A stretch of DNA of 9,353 nt from assembly GCA_963930325.1 (NCBI GenBank), contig CAWVME010000122.1, forward strand, positions 1 through 9,353. Direction: 5' to 3'. The notes beneath the pieces were generated by a model. That model saw only the letters and a program-made list of their open reading frames with translations, was not told where the DNA came from and did no database searches. A program made the position numbers and the translations under genes. This DNA comes from CALXJM01 sp963930325. Lineage in GTDB: Bacteria > Bacillota > Clostridia > TANB77 > CAG-508. This document shows positions 7,110 through 9,353 of this stretch, one piece after another. Numbering within the stretch: the first letter of the stretch is position 1; each line of letters opens with the position of its first letter.

Positions 7110-8798
7110 TTAATATGATTTTCGCATGTCTTTTAAGTTAATTTGTATTTTTTCTAATCCGTTATAGGAATTTACTTCTAGTGTTCCTACTACATCTATT
7201 TTATCTCCTATTCTATATTCTTCTGCTAAATACCCCATATTAAATCCAATAGCATCCAAAATAATGTTATCATCTCTTAAGGTCAATTTTATGTGTTTAT
7301 TTTCTGACAATGCTCGAATAGAATCTATTTTTAGTCCTTTATACATAAAAATAGGAATTTTGTTTCCTTCTCCAAAAGGTTCTAATAGCTGAATAGCTTC
7401 TACATTTTCCTTTGTCATATCTTTGGCCGTTATTTGCTTATCTATCTTAATTATTGGTACTATTTCTTTCACATTGCTTTTATCAGCTAATTCTTCAAAA
7501 GCTTTCTTAAATCCTTCGAAATTTTCTCGTTTTAAACTTAGTCCAACTGCCATACTGTGTCCGCCATACTTTTCTAACCAGGAACTTGTATTTAATAATG
7601 CTTCGTGCAAATCAAATCCTGGTACACTTCTTCCAGAGCCTTTTCCCATATCTCCCTCGAAGCAAATTAATAAGCTTGGCTTGAAAAACATTTCTGTAAC
7701 CTTAGATGCCACAATGCCAATTACTCCATGATGCCATCTTTCATCTCCTAAAACAATACTGCTTTTGCTCTCTAAATTTTCTTCTTGAATTTTACTTAGC
7801 GCTTGCTCAAATATTTTTCTTTCTGTGTCTTGCCTTTCTGTATTATAATTATTTAATTTTTGTGTAATTTGTTTTACTTCTTCTAAATCTTCACTTAAAA
7901 ATAATTTTAGTGCTTCTTCTTGTTTACCCATCCTTCCACATGCATTAATTCTTGGCGCTACTCCAAAAGAAATCGTACTGGAATTTACATTTGCATAGCC
8001 ACAGGCTTTTACTAACTCTCTCAACCCTATATTTTTCGTTTGCTTAATTAGCTTTAGTCCTAATTTAGCAATTACTCTGTTTTCATCTACTAGTGGAACA
8101 ATGTCTGAAATAGTTCCTACACAAACAATATCTAAATATTTTAAATACTCTTTTTCATCAAGCCCTAATTTTATACTAATAGCCTGAATAACTTTAAATA
8201 CAACTCCAACTCCTGCTAATTCTCTAAATGGATATGTGTTATCTTTTCTTTTTGCATCAATAACAGCTAATGCATTTGGCAGAATATCCAATGTTTCATG
8301 GTGATCTGTTACAATGGTTTCTATTCCTAATTTTTTAGCATAGTCAATATCTTCTATCCCTGAAATGCCACAATCTACAGTGATCATTAATGAAACATGC
8401 TCTTTAGCAATTTTTTCAATTGCTTGTTTATTTAATCCATAACCCTCTTCCAAACGATTTGGAATATAATAAATAACATTTGCTCCTATTTCTCCTAAAT
8501 ATTTTTTAAGTACAGTTATACTGGTAATTCCATCGACATCATAATCCCCATAAATAGCTATTTTCTCTTTTTTTTCAATTGCTTGTATAATCCTAGTAAC
8601 TGCTATTTCCATATCTTGAAATAAATAAGGATTATAAAAATCATTGCGTGTTGGTTTTAAAAAAGTAACTATTTTTTCTTTGCTTTCTATATTTCGATTA
8701 GTTAAAATCGTTGTAAGTAATGGTGATATTTTTAGTTCTTCGCTTAATCTTTCAATTTTCTCTGTTTCTATATCATAAAATTCCCATTTTTTCTTCAT
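7110..8798 (-). CDS. recJ: Single-stranded-DNA-specific 5'-3' exonuclease RecJ
   Basis: RecJ degrades single-stranded DNA from 5' ends in RecF-pathway recombination, base excision and mismatch repair. The DHH domain carries GDYDVDG (84-90; Asp85, Asp87, Asp89), TVDCGIS (140-146), TDHHE (164-168) and SDIVPL (231-236), the metal-binding acidic and His residues of the family. The second core domain has APRINACGRMG (281-291), LGDERWHHGVIGIVASK (350-366) and the DHHA1 motif GGHSMAVGL (412-420). The C-terminal part (about 450-560) is the OB-fold DNA-binding domain. At 562 residues it is the compact E. coli-like form, without the extra C-terminal domain of Bacillus subtilis RecJ. The start is supported by AGGAGA shortly before ATG 8798. 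It is the first gene of the operon. Confidence 0.96.
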   Translation of the reverse strand: MKKKWEFYDIETEKIERLSEELKISPLLTTILTNRNIESKEKIVTFLKPTRNDFYNPYLFQDMEIAVTRIIQAIEKKEKIAIYGDYDVDGITSITVLKKYLGEIGANVIYYIPNRLEEGYGLNKQAIEKIAKEHVSLMITVDCGISGIEDIDYAKKLGIETIVTDHHETLDILPNALAVIDAKRKDNTYPFRELAGVGVVFKVIQAISIKLGLDEKEYLKYLDIVCVGTISDIVPLVDENRVIAKLGLKLIKQTKNIGLRELVKACGYANVNSSTISFGVAPRINACGRMGKQEEALKLFLSEDLEEVKQITQKLNNYNTERQDTERKIFEQALSKIQEENLESKSSIVLGDERWHHGVIGIVASKVTEMFFKPSLLICFEGDMGKGSGRSVPGFDLHEALLNTSSWLEKYGGHSMAVGLSLKRENFEGFKKAFEELADKSNVKEIVPIIKIDKQITAKDMTKENVEAIQLLEPFGEGNKIPIFMYKGLKIDSIRALSENKHIKLTLRDDNIILDAIGFNMGYLAEEYRIGDKIDVVGTLEVNSYNGLEKIQINLKDMRKSY

Positions 8799-8895
8799 CT
8801 TTCTCTCCTATTCTAATTTCCTTTTATTCTATAATATTTTTTTCCATTTTTAAAGGGGTTTTGTAGATTTTTCGTGTTTTTTGCTATATATTTTT

Positions 8896-8916
8896 TTGTA
8901 TTAGTATATATTACAA
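8896..8916. repeat. Imperfect 21-bp palindrome in the recJ leader
   Basis: Outer arms TTGTA and TACAA, plus an inner matching TA on each side, flank an AT-rich centre. It lies about 35-55 nt downstream of the predicted transcription start. It could be an operator or a weak RNA stem. No known site is recognised. Confidence 0.35.
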
Positions 8917-8955
8917 GAACATATCTCTTTTTACGAGAGCTTTTCTATATTTTTT

Positions 8956-8984
8956 AATATAACTACAATTATTTAAATTTTCAA
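8956..8984 (-). promoter_or_regulatory. Sigma-A-type promoter of the recJ-rel-hisS operon
   Basis: Minus-strand TTGAAA (8979-8984) and TATATT (8956-8961) are separated by exactly 17 bases. Transcription would begin near 8949, leaving a leader of about 150 nt before recJ. It stands immediately downstream of the two-way terminator that closes the preceding gene, as expected for the start of a new operon. Confidence 0.7.
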
Positions 8985-8997
8985 AAGATCGTAAGAG

Positions 8998-9035
8998 TTT
9001 TTTGTACATAGTTACTTTATCTATATTACAAAAAA
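8998..9035. repeat. Inverted repeat with T-first, A-last arms, overlapping the terminator
   Basis: TTTTTTGTA (8998-9006) is complementary to TACAAAAAA (9027-9035), with an inner ATAG/CTAT pairing. Its A-run (9030-9035) is the same one that forms the base of the terminator stem at 9030-9066, so the two structures exclude each other. Confidence 0.5.
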
Positions 9036-9066
9036 TCCTAAACATAAACAATGCTTAGGATTTTTT
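9030..9066. terminator. Strong bidirectional intrinsic terminator
   Basis: AAAAAATCCTAA (9030-9041) pairs perfectly over 12 bp with TTAGGATTTTTT (9055-9066) around a 13-base loop. Each strand has A-run, stem, T-run order, so it can act both ways. On the minus strand it would end the transcript of the gene at the right edge, about 135 nt past its stop, just before the recJ promoter. Confidence 0.85.
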
Positions 9067-9074
9067 ATTGCATA

Positions 9075-9165
9075 GGAAAAATCGTCAGATTTTTCTGGAG
9101 CAACAAAGTTAAGTTACTTTGGCTGTGCATATTCGCGAAGCGAAATGCACATGTGGCAAAGCCAC
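9075..9165. repeat. Cluster of four consecutive short hairpins
   Basis: In 91 bases there are four palindromes: GAAAAATC-GTCA-GATTTTTC (9076-9095), CAAAGT-6-ACTTTG (9104-9121), TGTGCAT/ATGCACA enclosing TTCGC-GAA-GCGAA with one bulged A (9124-9151), and GTGGC-AAA-GCCAC (9153-9165). The third is 12 bp and contains GCGAAGC (9135-9141), known as an unusually stable DNA mini-hairpin. The cluster fills the space between the right-hand gene's stop and its terminator. The last hairpin is followed by TTTTCTT on the plus strand. It resembles a composite intergenic palindromic repeat element. Confidence 0.7.
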
Positions 9166-9200
9166 TTTTCTTATAACTTTAGAGAAGTACTTTAGGCTCT

Positions 9201-9353
9201 TTATTTCTCGATTTGTCTCCAATATTCTGGAATATTTTCGTATCCATTTAATTTAGTACAACTGTCATAGCAACCTGCTCCTCCACTAGTCTCCGAAGTA
9301 CTTATCCAGTGTTCCCCCCATAGTTCTATTGGGTTACCTGTTAAGTTGTAACA
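9201..9353 (-). CDS. C-terminal fragment of an unrecognised protein
   Basis: This is the only minus-strand frame open from the right edge; the other two hit stops within 20 bases. It gives 50 residues and a TAA stop at 9201-9203. The fragment is polar and aromatic (Trp12, Trp16, Trp45, several Tyr), has three Cys (1, 28, 32) and the stretch SGGAGCYDSC, and ends PEYWRQIEK. There is no membrane segment, so it is not the tail of SecF, a frequent neighbour upstream of recJ in Firmicutes. The composition would suit a secreted, pilin-like or surface protein, but that is a guess. I do not recognise the family. The 3' hairpin cluster and terminator follow it. Confidence 0.7.
   Translation of the reverse strand, partial: CYNLTGNPIELWGEHWISTSETSGGAGCYDSCTKLNGYENIPEYWRQIEK

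Larger units (their letters stand above)
8799..9200. other. 402-nt intergenic region upstream of recJ
   Basis: I see no convincing gene here. From right to left it holds a hairpin cluster, a two-way terminator, a T-first inverted repeat, the recJ promoter and a leader of about 150 nt that is very AT-rich. The items that can be supported are listed separately. Confidence 0.8.

Noticed and set aside
7423..7731. Plus-strand open frame of 102 codons
   Set aside because: It is antisense to the DHHA1 and linker region of recJ, which is clearly coding. No ribosome binding site or recognisable protein is seen.
8911..9009. A 32-codon minus-strand open frame (begins MYKKLLRSFENLNN) upstream of recJ
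   Set aside because: It has no ribosome binding site, overlaps the strong recJ promoter elements and is Lys/Asn-rich as expected by chance in AT-rich DNA.
9075..9165. CRISPR array or tRNA
   Set aside because: The units differ in sequence and are simple hairpins. There are no equal-length direct repeats with spacers, and no cloverleaf or CCA end.

Overview
The window is strongly AT-rich and every gene lies on the minus strand. A sporulation gene (spoIIP), a clostridial-style Cys-rich histidyl-tRNA synthetase and a recJ-rel-(metallo-beta-lactamase fold hydrolase)-hisS gene order point to a low-GC, endospore-forming Firmicute of the class Clostridia. That lineage call is inference from gene content and composition. 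I saw no mobile element, CRISPR array, rRNA, tRNA or defence system.

Layout in the direction of transcription, right to left. At 9353-9201 is the C-terminal tail of an unrecognised protein. Its stop codon is followed by four back-to-back short hairpins (9075-9165) and a strong two-way terminator (9030-9066). A good sigma-A-type promoter (8956-8984) then starts the main operon after a leader of about 150 nt: recJ (8798-7110), the bifunctional (p)ppGpp synthetase/hydrolase rel (7071-4885), a glyoxalase II-like metal hydrolase (4870-4223) and hisS (4140-2893). Gaps inside the operon are 38, 14 and 82 nt. A compact hairpin element (2850-2892) abuts the hisS stop and probably ends the transcript. 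Next come spoIIP (2647-1502) with a likely terminator (1386-1415), and pgi (from 1275 to beyond the left edge) with its own well-formed promoter (1326-1354).

Functionally the operon joins single-strand DNA end processing (RecJ), the stringent-response alarmone enzyme (Rel) and charging of tRNA-His (HisRS). Rel senses uncharged tRNA on the ribosome, so co-transcription with an aminoacyl-tRNA synthetase makes biological sense and is a familiar Firmicute arrangement. Here it looks trimmed: apt and dtd, often found around rel, are absent between recJ and hisS, and aspS does not follow hisS. SpoIIP and Pgi appear to be separate transcription units.

The coding part is ordinary core genome. The least explained DNA is intergenic: the hairpin cluster at 9075-9165, a smaller element at 2850-2892 that shares an 8-base core with it, and two hairpins with T-first/A-last arms. 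These look like a lineage-specific palindromic repeat family or 3'-UTR structures. I cannot show novelty without a genome-wide search.
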